Assembly (NCBI GenBank): GCA_012838545.1
Contig: DUPC01000011.1
Span: 1-40,265 of the forward strand
DNA length: 40,265 bases
Direction of reading: 5' to 3'
Source of the DNA: Acholeplasmataceae bacterium
GTDB taxonomy: Bacteria; Bacillota_I; Bacilli_A; ML615J-28; CAG-313
Shown: positions 7,987 to 17,700 of the stretch, one piece after another
How the letters are laid out: each line of letters opens with the position of its first letter
Position numbering within the stretch: position 1 is the first letter of the stretch
Made by a program: the position numbers and the translations under genes
The notes under the pieces: model-generated
What the model saw: only the letters and a program-made list of their open reading frames with translations
Told to the model about the DNA's origin: nothing
Databases searched by the model: none

Positions 7987-9515
7987 AGCAAAAAGTAGTG
8001 CTGCTTCCATTAGACGAAAGACCATGCAATTATGTCTTTCCCCAAAGAATTTTTAAAGAAACCGATATTGAAGTTGTAACCTGTGATTTGAGCATATTGG
8101 GTAAAAAGAAGACTCCAGCGCAAATCGATAAGCTCCAAGCCTTTTTGCTTGACGAAACGCGCGATGCTTTTGGCCTTGTAGTTAGTATTGATATGCTTTT
8201 GTACGGTGGGATTGTACCATCCAGGTTACACCGTGAAACAGAAGATACTTTAAAAAAACGGCTGGACATCTTGCGTCAAATCAAAAAGATTAATCCAAAG
8301 ATTAAAATCTTTGCCTTTGATTTAATCATGCGTTGTCCGCAATACAGTTCTTCCGACGAAGAACCGGACTACTATGAGGTTTGCGGAAGAGAAATCTTTT
8401 TGTCGGGTTACATCCAAAACCGTATTGAACTTGGTGTTGCCACCGAAGAAGAAAAAAACCGGTTGCCGGGTATTTTGGAAAAAATCAAACCGGAATATCT
8501 GGAAGACTTTTTACATCGCAGAGGACTCAATCTAAAACTCAATTTGACAAGTCTTGATTTAATCAAAGAAAACATAATTGATTTCTTGATTTTCCCTCAG
8601 GATGATGCCAGCGAATTCGGCTATACCGCAAAAGACCAAACCGTCATTCGAAAGGACATTACCGAGAACCATTTGGATTTCCAAGTATATATGTATCCGG
8701 ATGCAGATGGGGTGACGAATGTCTTATTGTCGAGGATGCTTCTTCAAGAAAAAAGAATTCGTCCGTTGATTTATGTGCGTTATTTGTCGCCTGCTTCACC
8801 GCTTCAGATACCTTGTCTTGAAGACCGTTATTTGGATGTAAGCGTAAGGTATCAGATATTGGCAAGCGGTGCGCTGGTAGCAACATCTGCCAGCGAAGCC
8901 GATATTGTTTTGCTGGTGGCAAGCGGCGGGGACAAAATGGAAACTGGACCCGACAAACAAACCAATCCCGGCCGAACCATTACGGTTCTTCGCAATTTGG
9001 TGGATGGATTGGAGTACGCGGAATACTGCATAAACACTTTAAAGAAACCGGTGATGATAGCGGATATCGCTTATCTGAACGGTGCCGATTTGGAACTTGT
9101 TGCTTTGCTCAACAAGCGGGGATTATTGTTTGAACTGGCGTCTTATGCCGGTTGGAACACCGCTGCAAACTCTCTGGGCACTTGCATTCCGCATGGAATC
9201 GTCACCATGTTATACGGAAAAACCAAGTCTTACTATGACTTCATGGTTTTAAGATACTTAGAGGATGCGATGTATTGCAGTATTGTGCGGTCGCTTGTAA
9301 CAAATAAGTATTTAGCCGAAAGAGGTTTCCATTATTTCTATGTCGGCGAAACTGACGGCGAAATCAGCCAAATCGTAAAGGAAGAAATCATCAAGCATGC
9401 CCAAATCTATTTGTCCGAAATGACGGATAAATTCCGAATCAACCGGTGTTACATGCCGTGGGCGAGAATGTTTGAAGTAGGGTTAGATGTGGAATTCCTT
9501 GAAAAAGGAAATTAA
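7983..9515 (+). CDS. DUF4127 protein, first copy
   Basis: A 510-residue cytoplasmic protein of the DUF4127 family. Recognisable family marks are VVLLPLDERPCNY at the N-terminus, DMLLYGGIVPSRLH around residue 63, IFPQDDASEFGYTAKDQ in the middle and a late AGWNTAANSLG. The strictly kept Asp, Glu and His positions suggest an enzyme, perhaps metal-dependent, but no reaction is known to me. Its ATG overlaps the GH84 stop, implying translational coupling with an amino-sugar hydrolase. A paralogue lies 2.4 kb downstream, and each copy sits next to the same GHL10 gene. That repeated pairing suggests it handles a product of GHL10 or GH84 action. Function is otherwise unknown. Confidence 0.85.
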   Translation: MKQKVVLLPLDERPCNYVFPQRIFKETDIEVVTCDLSILGKKKTPAQIDKLQAFLLDETRDAFGLVVSIDMLLYGGIVPSRLHRETEDTLKKRLDILRQIKKINPKIKIFAFDLIMRCPQYSSSDEEPDYYEVCGREIFLSGYIQNRIELGVATEEEKNRLPGILEKIKPEYLEDFLHRRGLNLKLNLTSLDLIKENIIDFLIFPQDDASEFGYTAKDQTVIRKDITENHLDFQVYMYPDADGVTNVLLSRMLLQEKRIRPLIYVRYLSPASPLQIPCLEDRYLDVSVRYQILASGALVATSASEADIVLLVASGGDKMETGPDKQTNPGRTITVLRNLVDGLEYAEYCINTLKKPVMIADIAYLNGADLELVALLNKRGLLFELASYAGWNTAANSLGTCIPHGIVTMLYGKTKSYYDFMVLRYLEDAMYCSIVRSLVTNKYLAERGFHYFYVGETDGEISQIVKEEIIKHAQIYLSEMTDKFRINRCYMPWARMFEVGLDVEFLEKGN

Positions 9516-9530
9516 ATTCAGGAGGAAATA

Positions 9531-11909
9531 ATGTCAAATAAATTAATCTTTCAAAATGCACGCAAAACTATCCTAAGAGTTTTAACGATCGGATTAGTTT
9601 TGCTTACAACGATAGTTATGCTTACATCAGGAGGAAATCAAGTGTTTGCCTACGAATTCGATTACGAATTTAACCCCGAAGACCCTAATGTCAGTTTAAT
9701 CAAAACATTCACCGGTGTTCGCCATGAAACAGTGCGGAATATTGATGATATTGTTTATTTTAGTTCAACCAATTATCCGAACGGTACCGGCACCAACGCT
9801 TACGGTTATGAAGTAGCCGTTAACGACAAAGGATTTATTATCGAAAAAAATGTTAATGCTTTGATGCCGGAGGGCGGATTCATTGTATCCGGTCACGGTG
9901 TCAATGCCAACGCTTTGCAAGCTTTGGAACTAGGCGATATCATTTTTTACGATAAATTGAAAGCCGAAATTAAGGTATACCGTCATAATTTATATTCGCC
10001 CCTAGCTTCCGCTTATTTTAACTATGAAGCAGCATTGGGTTATTTCAACAATGCACAAAGCAATTTATACGATTTTGATTTGGAGGGAACCCAAGCGGTA
10101 TTGGATGACATTTCATCCCGCCTTCAAACCATGGCCAGTTACGATACGGGAGAACAACTAACCACCCAAGAAATCGTGCAATTAACACTCAATAAAACCC
10201 GTATTATCGATCTTTCCAACGAAGTGCAATACCGTACTCTTCCGTTTAGGAAAGTAGAAGCCGTTGCCATGTGGCATCGCCCAACAGTTGCCAGTTTGAC
10301 TTATGCAGGAACAATTGCGTTCCTTGACCGAATCAAAGAAGCGGGCGTAAATGTGTTGCTTGTGGAAGCATTATGGAACAGTTATCCGATTTACGAATCG
10401 GAAGTGGCCGAAACGCAACCGTTAATGAAAATCGTTGGCGTCGACGTCTTTGGTCCGGAATACGGTAACGACTATCTTTTATGCTTAATCACCGAAGCTC
10501 ACAAACGAGGAATTGAAGTTCATGCCTGGAGCCAAACAATGCGGGGGGGAACATCCAATAACGGGTCCGTTAGCGACATTCCAAGCCATTTAAAACCAGA
10601 ATGGATTCAAAGGAACTATCAAGGCGGACTAACCTTTGACGGTCCGATGATGTATTTGGATCCCGCCAATCCAGAAGTTGTTGAGCATTTAAAAGCCATT
10701 TATCGCGAAATGGTTTTAAAATATGATTGGGACGGAATTGAATTGGACTACATCCGTTATCCTTATTCGAATCTGCCAAGTTATGTTTCCAACAGTTCTA
10801 CTAACAACCTTACCGATGGCGGTTATACTACTTATGCAATGAATGAGTTTTTGGCATCTATCGGAAAAACCGGAGCCAATCTTCGCGAACTAATCAAAAC
10901 AAATCCCGAAGTTCGCCGTCAATGGACTGAATATCGTGCTTCCAAAATCACCAACATGGTTGATGAGTTATCGAAATTAATTCGCGAATTAAAACCGCAA
11001 TTAGACATTTCCATGGCCGTCGCCGCAAGCCACCTCGAAGCTAAAACCAACTACATGCAAGACTGGATGAGCTGGGTGCAAACCGGTTGGATCGATACTT
11101 TTCGTCCGATGGCTTACCTTGGCAGCGTGGATCAAATCGAGCGTTTTGCCAAACAATATGTAAATCTAGCTAACCAATTGTCGGCGCTGGAAATGGGATT
11201 GGGATCGGCTTACGAAGGCTATCCGGCTATTGTCAACCAATTGCAAATGGAAGCAACCTACGTCAACAAAGGAATCGGTTCGGCGATTTTTGCTTCGCAA
11301 CAAATCTTTAGCATCGGTTCGCCTTCAAAAGCGGTCCAAGAATCGTTCAAGGCGATGAAACTTCATACCGCCCGTTATGAGAAAATCTCCCCTTATGATC
11401 ACATAAAAACAATTATCGACGGCAGTATGGACTATCTGCTTGATAAAATTGATCGTTTGTACGCTCCGGCGGGTAACTTCAACAACAGAGACACTTTAAA
11501 AGCCATTATCAACAACGTCAAAAAAGTTGAACTTAAATCACCAAGCGATTACCCTGATTTGGAAGATGCGCTCCTAAACTTAAAAGCTTATAACAGCGCT
11601 ACGCCTAATGAAAGCATAAAAGCCAGAATCAATGAAGATTTGGATTACTTGTTGCATATTATCGATTTGCGCATTAACCGTGCTTTAATCAACAAAGGCT
11701 ACTGGAACGGGAAAGGGGAACGTCCTGATATCACTACCTTGGAATTTGAAGAGTTTGAAAACTTAAACCCTACTCCTGATGATGAACTGCCAAAAGAAGG
11801 CTGCTTGAGTTTCTTGAATTGCAGTGAGAGCGATTTGGCGAGCATTACAGGGATTATAGGAACAATATCATTATTATTCTTTGCAATAAGAAGAAAACGT
11901 TATGAATAA
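9531..11909 (+). CDS. Secreted GHL10/DUF187 glycosidase-like protein, second copy
   Basis: A 792-residue paralogue of the protein at 3880. AGGAGGAA precedes the ATG, and a long signal sequence ends near VFA-YEF (about residue 40). The N-terminal domain (about 55-150) contains VNDKGFIIE and PEGGFIVSGHG. The GHL10 barrel runs from about 242 to 560 with EVHAWSQT and IELDYIRYP at 403-411. The tail has Cys in EGCLSFLNC, a hydrophobic helix and RRKR. The two copies align along their whole length but differ clearly in the loops after HAW, so they may cut different linkages. It lies between the two DUF4127 genes and overlaps the second by eight bases, so it is part of the GH84 operon. Confidence 0.9.
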   Translation: MSNKLIFQNARKTILRVLTIGLVLLTTIVMLTSGGNQVFAYEFDYEFNPEDPNVSLIKTFTGVRHETVRNIDDIVYFSSTNYPNGTGTNAYGYEVAVNDKGFIIEKNVNALMPEGGFIVSGHGVNANALQALELGDIIFYDKLKAEIKVYRHNLYSPLASAYFNYEAALGYFNNAQSNLYDFDLEGTQAVLDDISSRLQTMASYDTGEQLTTQEIVQLTLNKTRIIDLSNEVQYRTLPFRKVEAVAMWHRPTVASLTYAGTIAFLDRIKEAGVNVLLVEALWNSYPIYESEVAETQPLMKIVGVDVFGPEYGNDYLLCLITEAHKRGIEVHAWSQTMRGGTSNNGSVSDIPSHLKPEWIQRNYQGGLTFDGPMMYLDPANPEVVEHLKAIYREMVLKYDWDGIELDYIRYPYSNLPSYVSNSSTNNLTDGGYTTYAMNEFLASIGKTGANLRELIKTNPEVRRQWTEYRASKITNMVDELSKLIRELKPQLDISMAVAASHLEAKTNYMQDWMSWVQTGWIDTFRPMAYLGSVDQIERFAKQYVNLANQLSALEMGLGSAYEGYPAIVNQLQMEATYVNKGIGSAIFASQQIFSIGSPSKAVQESFKAMKLHTARYEKISPYDHIKTIIDGSMDYLLDKIDRLYAPAGNFNNRDTLKAIINNVKKVELKSPSDYPDLEDALLNLKAYNSATPNESIKARINEDLDYLLHIIDLRINRALINKGYWNGKGERPDITTLEFEEFENLNPTPDDELPKEGCLSFLNCSESDLASITGIIGTISLLFFAIRRKRYE

Positions 11910-13413
11910 AATATTGTATCTTCCGCTTGACGAACGTCCCTGCAATTGGACTTTTCCCAAAGAACTTTTTTCCACAGACAAGTTGGAAATAATCGCCATT
12001 CCCACAACACTTAAAGGCTACAAAAAACAAGGGAGCGACGTTAACAAAGTTAAACAGTTTATCAAAGATTTTGCCAAAGAAGCAAATGGCCTGGTCATAA
12101 GTCTCGATATGTTAATCTATGGGGGCTTGATTCCTTCGCGATTGCACTTTGAAACCAAAGAAACACTAATTGAACGCTTAAAAGTTTTGGAAGAAATCAA
12201 AAGCGAAAATCCTGATTTACAAATCTTTGGTTACGCAACGATTATGCGTTGCCCAACCTATAACTCAAGCGACGAAGAACATGATTACTATCAATACTAT
12301 GGCCGAAACATATTTGATTACGGGGTTTACACGCATAAGCAAAGTTTGGGAATTATCGACCTCGAAGAATTGAAAGCACTGAGGGCTTTAAATATTCCTA
12401 ATGAATATTTGGACGATTTTTCAAATCGAAGAATAAAAAACCGGGAAGTAAATCTCTCTATAATCGATTATGTCAAAAAAGGTATTATCGACTTTTTGGT
12501 GATACCTCAGGATGATTCCGGTCCTTACGGCTTTACCGCAATCGACCAAGAAATCATTCGAAAAAAGGTTTCAAGCGAAAATTTGTCCGATAAAATCTAT
12601 TTATACCCGGGAGCAGACGAAGTCGGTTCGGTGCTGCTTGCCCGAATGACCAATCAGATCAATGGGTTGAAACCTAAAATCTACATCAAATACCCGGGGC
12701 CGACTTGCGCAACGATTACGCCGTTAATCGAAGACCGTTATTTGGATATTACGGTAAGATACCAAATTTTGGCGAGCGGCGGGTTAATCGTCAGCAGTGT
12801 GACGGAGTGTGATGCGGTACTATATGTCCACGCATCCGCGGACATCCCGTTAACCAGTTTGATACCGACTCCGCCTTCCAGGGGAGTTACGGTATTAATT
12901 AATTCTGTTGAAGCATTCGAATTTTTGGAATATGCTCATAAAGTATTGAAAAAACCAATCGTGATAGCCGACGTGGCATATGACAACGGCAGCAACATCG
13001 AAGTATTCGATAAACTGTCGTTAAAAGATATGGTCTTTGGTATCGCTTCCTATGCGGGATGGAATACATCCTCGAATACCATCGGTTCTGCTGTCGCCAT
13101 CGGCATGGCTTACTTGAATTACGGCCTTACCAAACATCATTTGGATATTTTGGTAACGAGATATTTGGAAGACATCGCGTTCGGCGGTTACGTCAGAGAA
13201 ATTATCTGGTATGAAATGTTGCCGAATCAGCCGGAATATTCTTATTACGATACCAAAGAACACGATGGCTATATGAGCGAATTGGTTAAAGCGGAAATCA
13301 TCAAGTTTGTCGAAAGCAAAATGCCCGCTTTGAGAAACCATTATCAAATCGAAAGTTTAAGTCTGCCTTGGAAAAGGTTATATGAAATTGATTTAAAAGC
13401 CAAATATAAATAG
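11902..13413 (+). CDS. DUF4127 protein, second copy
   Basis: A 503-residue paralogue of the protein at 7983, with the same landmarks: LYLPLDERPCNW, DMLIYGGLIPSRLH, VIPQDDSGPYGFTAIDQ and ASYAGWNTSSNTIG. No signal peptide or membrane segment is seen. The ATG overlaps the end of the upstream GHL10 gene by eight bases, and the ribosome-binding site lies inside that gene, so expression is coupled. The retained motifs argue that both copies are active, and the divergence elsewhere suggests different substrates or a heteromer rather than recent duplication. The biochemical role is unknown. Confidence 0.85.
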   Translation: MNKILYLPLDERPCNWTFPKELFSTDKLEIIAIPTTLKGYKKQGSDVNKVKQFIKDFAKEANGLVISLDMLIYGGLIPSRLHFETKETLIERLKVLEEIKSENPDLQIFGYATIMRCPTYNSSDEEHDYYQYYGRNIFDYGVYTHKQSLGIIDLEELKALRALNIPNEYLDDFSNRRIKNREVNLSIIDYVKKGIIDFLVIPQDDSGPYGFTAIDQEIIRKKVSSENLSDKIYLYPGADEVGSVLLARMTNQINGLKPKIYIKYPGPTCATITPLIEDRYLDITVRYQILASGGLIVSSVTECDAVLYVHASADIPLTSLIPTPPSRGVTVLINSVEAFEFLEYAHKVLKKPIVIADVAYDNGSNIEVFDKLSLKDMVFGIASYAGWNTSSNTIGSAVAIGMAYLNYGLTKHHLDILVTRYLEDIAFGGYVREIIWYEMLPNQPEYSYYDTKEHDGYMSELVKAEIIKFVESKMPALRNHYQIESLSLPWKRLYEIDLKAKYK

Positions 13414-13423
13414 GGAGGAAAGA

Positions 13424-14512
13424 ATGAGAAAAATTAAAGGATTGTTGCTTGCTTTATTACTTTCATTTGTTCTTATGGGTTGCGAACCGAACGACGGTTT
13501 AACCCCAGAAGAACGCAAAGCATTAAAAGAAGACAAGATTTCGCCAACAATTATCATTGAAGAAGGTTATGAAGTGTTAACCTTTGATGTTGGCGCGCAA
13601 ATCGATCTTTTACTCGGCATCAAGGGCGAAGATAATTTGCAAGGTGATATTACCAATAAAATCACCATTGATAAATCCGGGTATGACGAAACCAAAAAAG
13701 GTTATTATGAGTTGTATTATTTCTTGGCGGATTACGCGGGAAACAATGCCACGCCTGTTAAAAGAGTAATTCGGCTCTTCGACCGTCAAAATGTTAAATT
13801 AATCGCTCACCGCGGTTTCTCGGCTCAAGAGTTCGACAACACCATGGAAGCATTCCAAGCCGGAGTTGAGGCAAACTTCTGGGGTCTTGAGTGCGACGTT
13901 CGGGTAACTAAAGACAATAAATTGGTCATCAACCATGATGACACCTTGCCGGGTGGAAATGGCTTAATTACCCAAAAAACATTTGACGAAATAATGGAAA
14001 TTGAATTTACCAACAGCAAATTCCCGGGCAGAGTTTATAAGATTGCCAGCTTCTATGATTATTTGCTTCTTTGCAAAGAAAACAATGTGACGCCAATCAT
14101 TGAGTTAAAAGCACCATTTACCAATCAACAAATTCAACTCGTAATTGATATGGTGGAAGCCGAAGGCATGATGGAAAAAAGCGTGTTCATTAGTTTCCAA
14201 GCCAGTTATTTGCAATATATCAGAAATCGTTACAGCGATGTCAGACTTCAACTGCTTTTAGGAAATGAAGACCCAACCGGTCCAATCAAAAACTGCCTAG
14301 CCAATAACTATGCTATTTCGGTTGCTTATTCCAATCCAACTTTCTGGACTCAAGCCAATATCGATAAATTCCATAAAGCCGCTCTTGAAGTAGCGGCTTG
14401 GACAGTTGACAACGTCAATACGATGAAGGAATTAATCAATATGGGAGTTGACTGTATTACTTCCAATGCGATTAATACGCTTCCGGAATTAGATCCGCTT
14501 CCGGTACAATAA
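13424..14512 (+). CDS. Lipoprotein glycerophosphodiester phosphodiesterase with Ig-like (DUF5011) domain
   Basis: A 362-residue exported lipoprotein. The lipobox ends at Cys20 (FVLMGC). Residues about 38-118 form a DUF5011-type Ig-like spacer (DITNKITID, then YYFLADYAGN). A GDPD barrel starts at LIAHRGFSAQ (126-135) and carries the usual residues His129, Arg130, Glu156 and Asp158 (ECDVRV) and His171 (INHDD). The common ENT triad after HRG reads DNT here, a conservative change. Such enzymes cut glycerophosphodiesters, including deacylated lipids and, for GlpQ-like members, glycerophosphate teichoic acid. It follows DUF4127 by ten bases with GGGAGG before its ATG and is the last gene of the operon. 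Confidence 0.9.
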   Translation: MRKIKGLLLALLLSFVLMGCEPNDGLTPEERKALKEDKISPTIIIEEGYEVLTFDVGAQIDLLLGIKGEDNLQGDITNKITIDKSGYDETKKGYYELYYFLADYAGNNATPVKRVIRLFDRQNVKLIAHRGFSAQEFDNTMEAFQAGVEANFWGLECDVRVTKDNKLVINHDDTLPGGNGLITQKTFDEIMEIEFTNSKFPGRVYKIASFYDYLLLCKENNVTPIIELKAPFTNQQIQLVIDMVEAEGMMEKSVFISFQASYLQYIRNRYSDVRLQLLLGNEDPTGPIKNCLANNYAISVAYSNPTFWTQANIDKFHKAALEVAAWTVDNVNTMKELINMGVDCITSNAINTLPELDPLPVQ

Positions 14513-14538
14513 ATAAAACCTGTCAGAATTCTTTGATA

Positions 14539-14570
14539 ATCCCCAATTTCTTGGGGATTTTTCTTTTTTT
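14539..14570 (+). terminator. Rho-independent terminator after the GDPD gene
   Basis: ATCCCCAA (14539-14546) pairs perfectly with TTGGGGAT (14551-14558) around a 4-base loop, followed by a T-rich run. Confidence 0.9.
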
Positions 14571-14662
14571 CAAGAAGGAAAATCAATGTTTATTGGGGGT
14601 TAAAAAACGGTCAAAAAGAACCCTAAAAAAAGCTATAGGCAAACGTTTTCCTTTTTTTGCAA

Positions 14663-14719
14663 CTTGTGTAGACAATTTTTACGATTTTGCTTGACTATAC
14701 AAGCAAAGTATAGTAAAAT
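14663..14719 (+). promoter_or_regulatory. Promoter of the large lipoprotein with two HutC-type operators
   Basis: TTGACT (14691-14696) and TAAAAT (14714-14719) have a 17-base spacer. One operator, CTTGACTATACAAG (14690-14703), covers the -35 box. A second, CTTGTGTAGACAAT (14663-14676), lies exactly 27 bases upstream. It is the only promoter here with two near-complete copies. Confidence 0.75.
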
Positions 14720-14762
14720 GGTAGTGTAAATTAACACGAAAGGAAGAAAGAGGTGTAAATTA

Positions 14763-17700
14763 ATGATACGCAAAGCTTTTTTTAGAATGAGTTTTTTCAT
14801 TTTAGCTTTCGGTTTGGTTTTCGTATTGGTTAGCTGTAAAAAACCAGGTGACGAAACAAAAGACCAAATCGCTCCATTAATTGAAGTCAATCCTGAAAGA
14901 GTCGAACTTTTTGCAGGAAAGAAAGCCAGCGAGTATGATCCTATGACAGGTATCGTTGGCCGTGACGACGTTGATGGAACCATAACTAACAAAGTAGAAG
15001 TTGATAAAGGCGACTTCAATCCAAATGTTCCGGGTGAGTATACCTTTACTTACACATTGGAAGACGCAGCCGGAAACAAAACAACTGCTTACAGAACTGT
15101 AGTAGTTATTGAAGTTTCTGCCGCACTACAAATTGGCGATGCTTACACAACTAACTTTGTTGTCAACCCACAATTGTTACCACAATATGTCGGTGCCCCA
15201 TTCGGTTTCGACTTAACAAAAGTTCATATTTTCTCCAAAGATTACATTGAATGGGCATTAGCCAACTATCCTGAACGGTTAGCTTCATTCTGGGGCGCAT
15301 TGGTTATTGTCGATGCAGAGGGAATGGTAGTACATTCTCGTTATCTATGGGTAAATACCGGTTATGATGAAGAAGGTGTTCAAGTAACTTTCACAAACGA
15401 CACTTTAACATGGGTTAACTATCCAGACCATGCTTCATCCGATCCTAAATTATACCAATATCGTCCAATTACCCAAGGCGGTCTATTTGGTGATATTTTA
15501 AGATTTATCCCTGATGGCGGAACTGTTCTCCTTGGTGTCAATGGTTTCTATAATGGTGCCGGTTCACCTAAGAAATTCTTTGAAGACCACATTGTTAACA
15601 CTGCAGACAATGGTTTAGGCAAAATTATTGATATCACAACAATCGATACCGATTTTGACCCTATTGATACATGGCCAATTATCAAAGTTCCTTATCAAGA
15701 ATTAGATACTGACAAAGCGACAGCTCGCACAGAAACAAGAATTACCCTTAGCCCAGGCGATCCTTATGACTTATTGGATGGCATTACAGCTAAGAGCGCA
15801 GCAGGAAACGACATTACTCACTTAATTACTTACAAAGTATATGAAGCGTCCACAATGAATTACACAAAAGTTTCTGTTCCAGGTGTTGAGGGCGAAATCG
15901 AAGACGGTGGCGTTTACTTCACCGGCGAAGATTTAGGCGACATCGATACTTCTGAAATGAACTATGGCGATCCAACACGTTCTTATTGGGTTGAATACAC
16001 AGTTGTAGACCCTGACAACGGAAAAGTAGATACTAGCTATCGTCTATATGAAGTTGTAGCCCCTGTGGAACCTTCAAAACCTTCACAAATCATTTTCGGC
16101 GAAACAACCGAAGAAATTATCTATAATGATACAACTGCATTGCTAGATCAATACGGCAGCGGCATTAACATGCGTCTTGATACTTACAATCCAGATGGCA
16201 AAATTTTTGTTTACAGCCGTCGCGGATTCTTAGCAGCAATAAACGATGATGCGGTTGTTGCAGCACAAGCTGCCAATAAAGGTTTACCAATCCTTCCATA
16301 CAGCGTAGTCGTAGTAGTGGATAAAGACGGTAAAGTTGTTCAATATCGCAACTGGACAGCAGTGTATGACGCAGAAGGCAATGACATTACTGCCGATTAT
16401 CCAAAAGTTGTAGCAAATGCTAATGGAGATCGTCAAGGTCAATTAGCTGATTTGGAAGATGTTATTCCACTCGATGGTTATGTTGTAATCTTCCCAGTTT
16501 CAGCTTCTAACCAAATCCGTCTAAAAGGTTTACAAATATTCTGGAACCCTGAAATTACTGCTTCTAACGACTTAGCGTCGCCAAGAACAGTTGATTGGAC
16601 ACAACCAGTTGTTACCATTAAACCAAATACCACAGAAATCGTTTCTGCTATTTATGGCCGTGAAGAAAAACAAATTCATTTCAATAGCGTCAGTTCTTTG
16701 AAATCCAATGGAACTAACGTTAACATGCGTTTTGCCAGTGATGGTATCTTCTTTGTTTATACCAAAGAAGGTTACATTGCAGCATTAACAGATGAAGGGG
16801 TAATTGAAACAAGTGCTTACAACCAAGGTATGCCATATCTTCCATATGGAATCGTTGTTATATTGAATGCAGACGGAACAATTGCTCATTTCAGAGTAGA
16901 TGGAGTCGGTCAATATGATACCGAAGGTAACTTCAAATCGACAACCGATGCCGGATTTGACGATCAAATGTTACCGGGCGGATCTGGTGGTTTACTTGCT
17001 GGTATCGATACTTTAGTTCCAGACGGCGGATACGTTGTAATCTTCCCATTCACTGGTGCAAATGACCAAAAAGCTATTGCACTTGAGATGTTCTGGAATG
17101 AAGCAGGCGACATCAACCAACCAAAAGAATTTGATTGGACAAAACCAATTCTTAAGATTCAAGAATTAGGTCATTATGTTAAACCATTTGATCTTCCATA
17201 TATTGAAGAAGAATTTGAAGATACTCCGTACAATGCAATTATCGGCGAAAAACAATACCATGTATCGGTTAACGATGCAGATATGTGGGCTGAAGATACA
17301 ACCGGTTACAGCTGGATTGGAAGAACACAAGCGTTCAGCCATATTTGGCACATTGTAACACATGATCAATTATCTTTAACCGCTGGCAAAAATGTTAACT
17401 GGTTAGGTCTTGTAATTGTATGTAACCCAGACGGCACAATCCACCACATCCGTATTGCCGGCAAAGATAAGGACAATGTTGGTTTGAACAACACTATCTA
17501 TATCGAGGAGGGCGAATTAGTGGTAGCTGGTGCAGACCATGCATTCTGGGGCAATGGCTCAATTCCTGATTCTTACAACGCAATTGCCAGAATTGAAGAT
17601 GTTACTCCAGAGGGCGGTTTCGTAATTGTAATTCCTGGTCACTTCGGACCTCATTTACCAATTTACGAAGCATTAATGGCTATGCCTGTTGAAGAACTTG

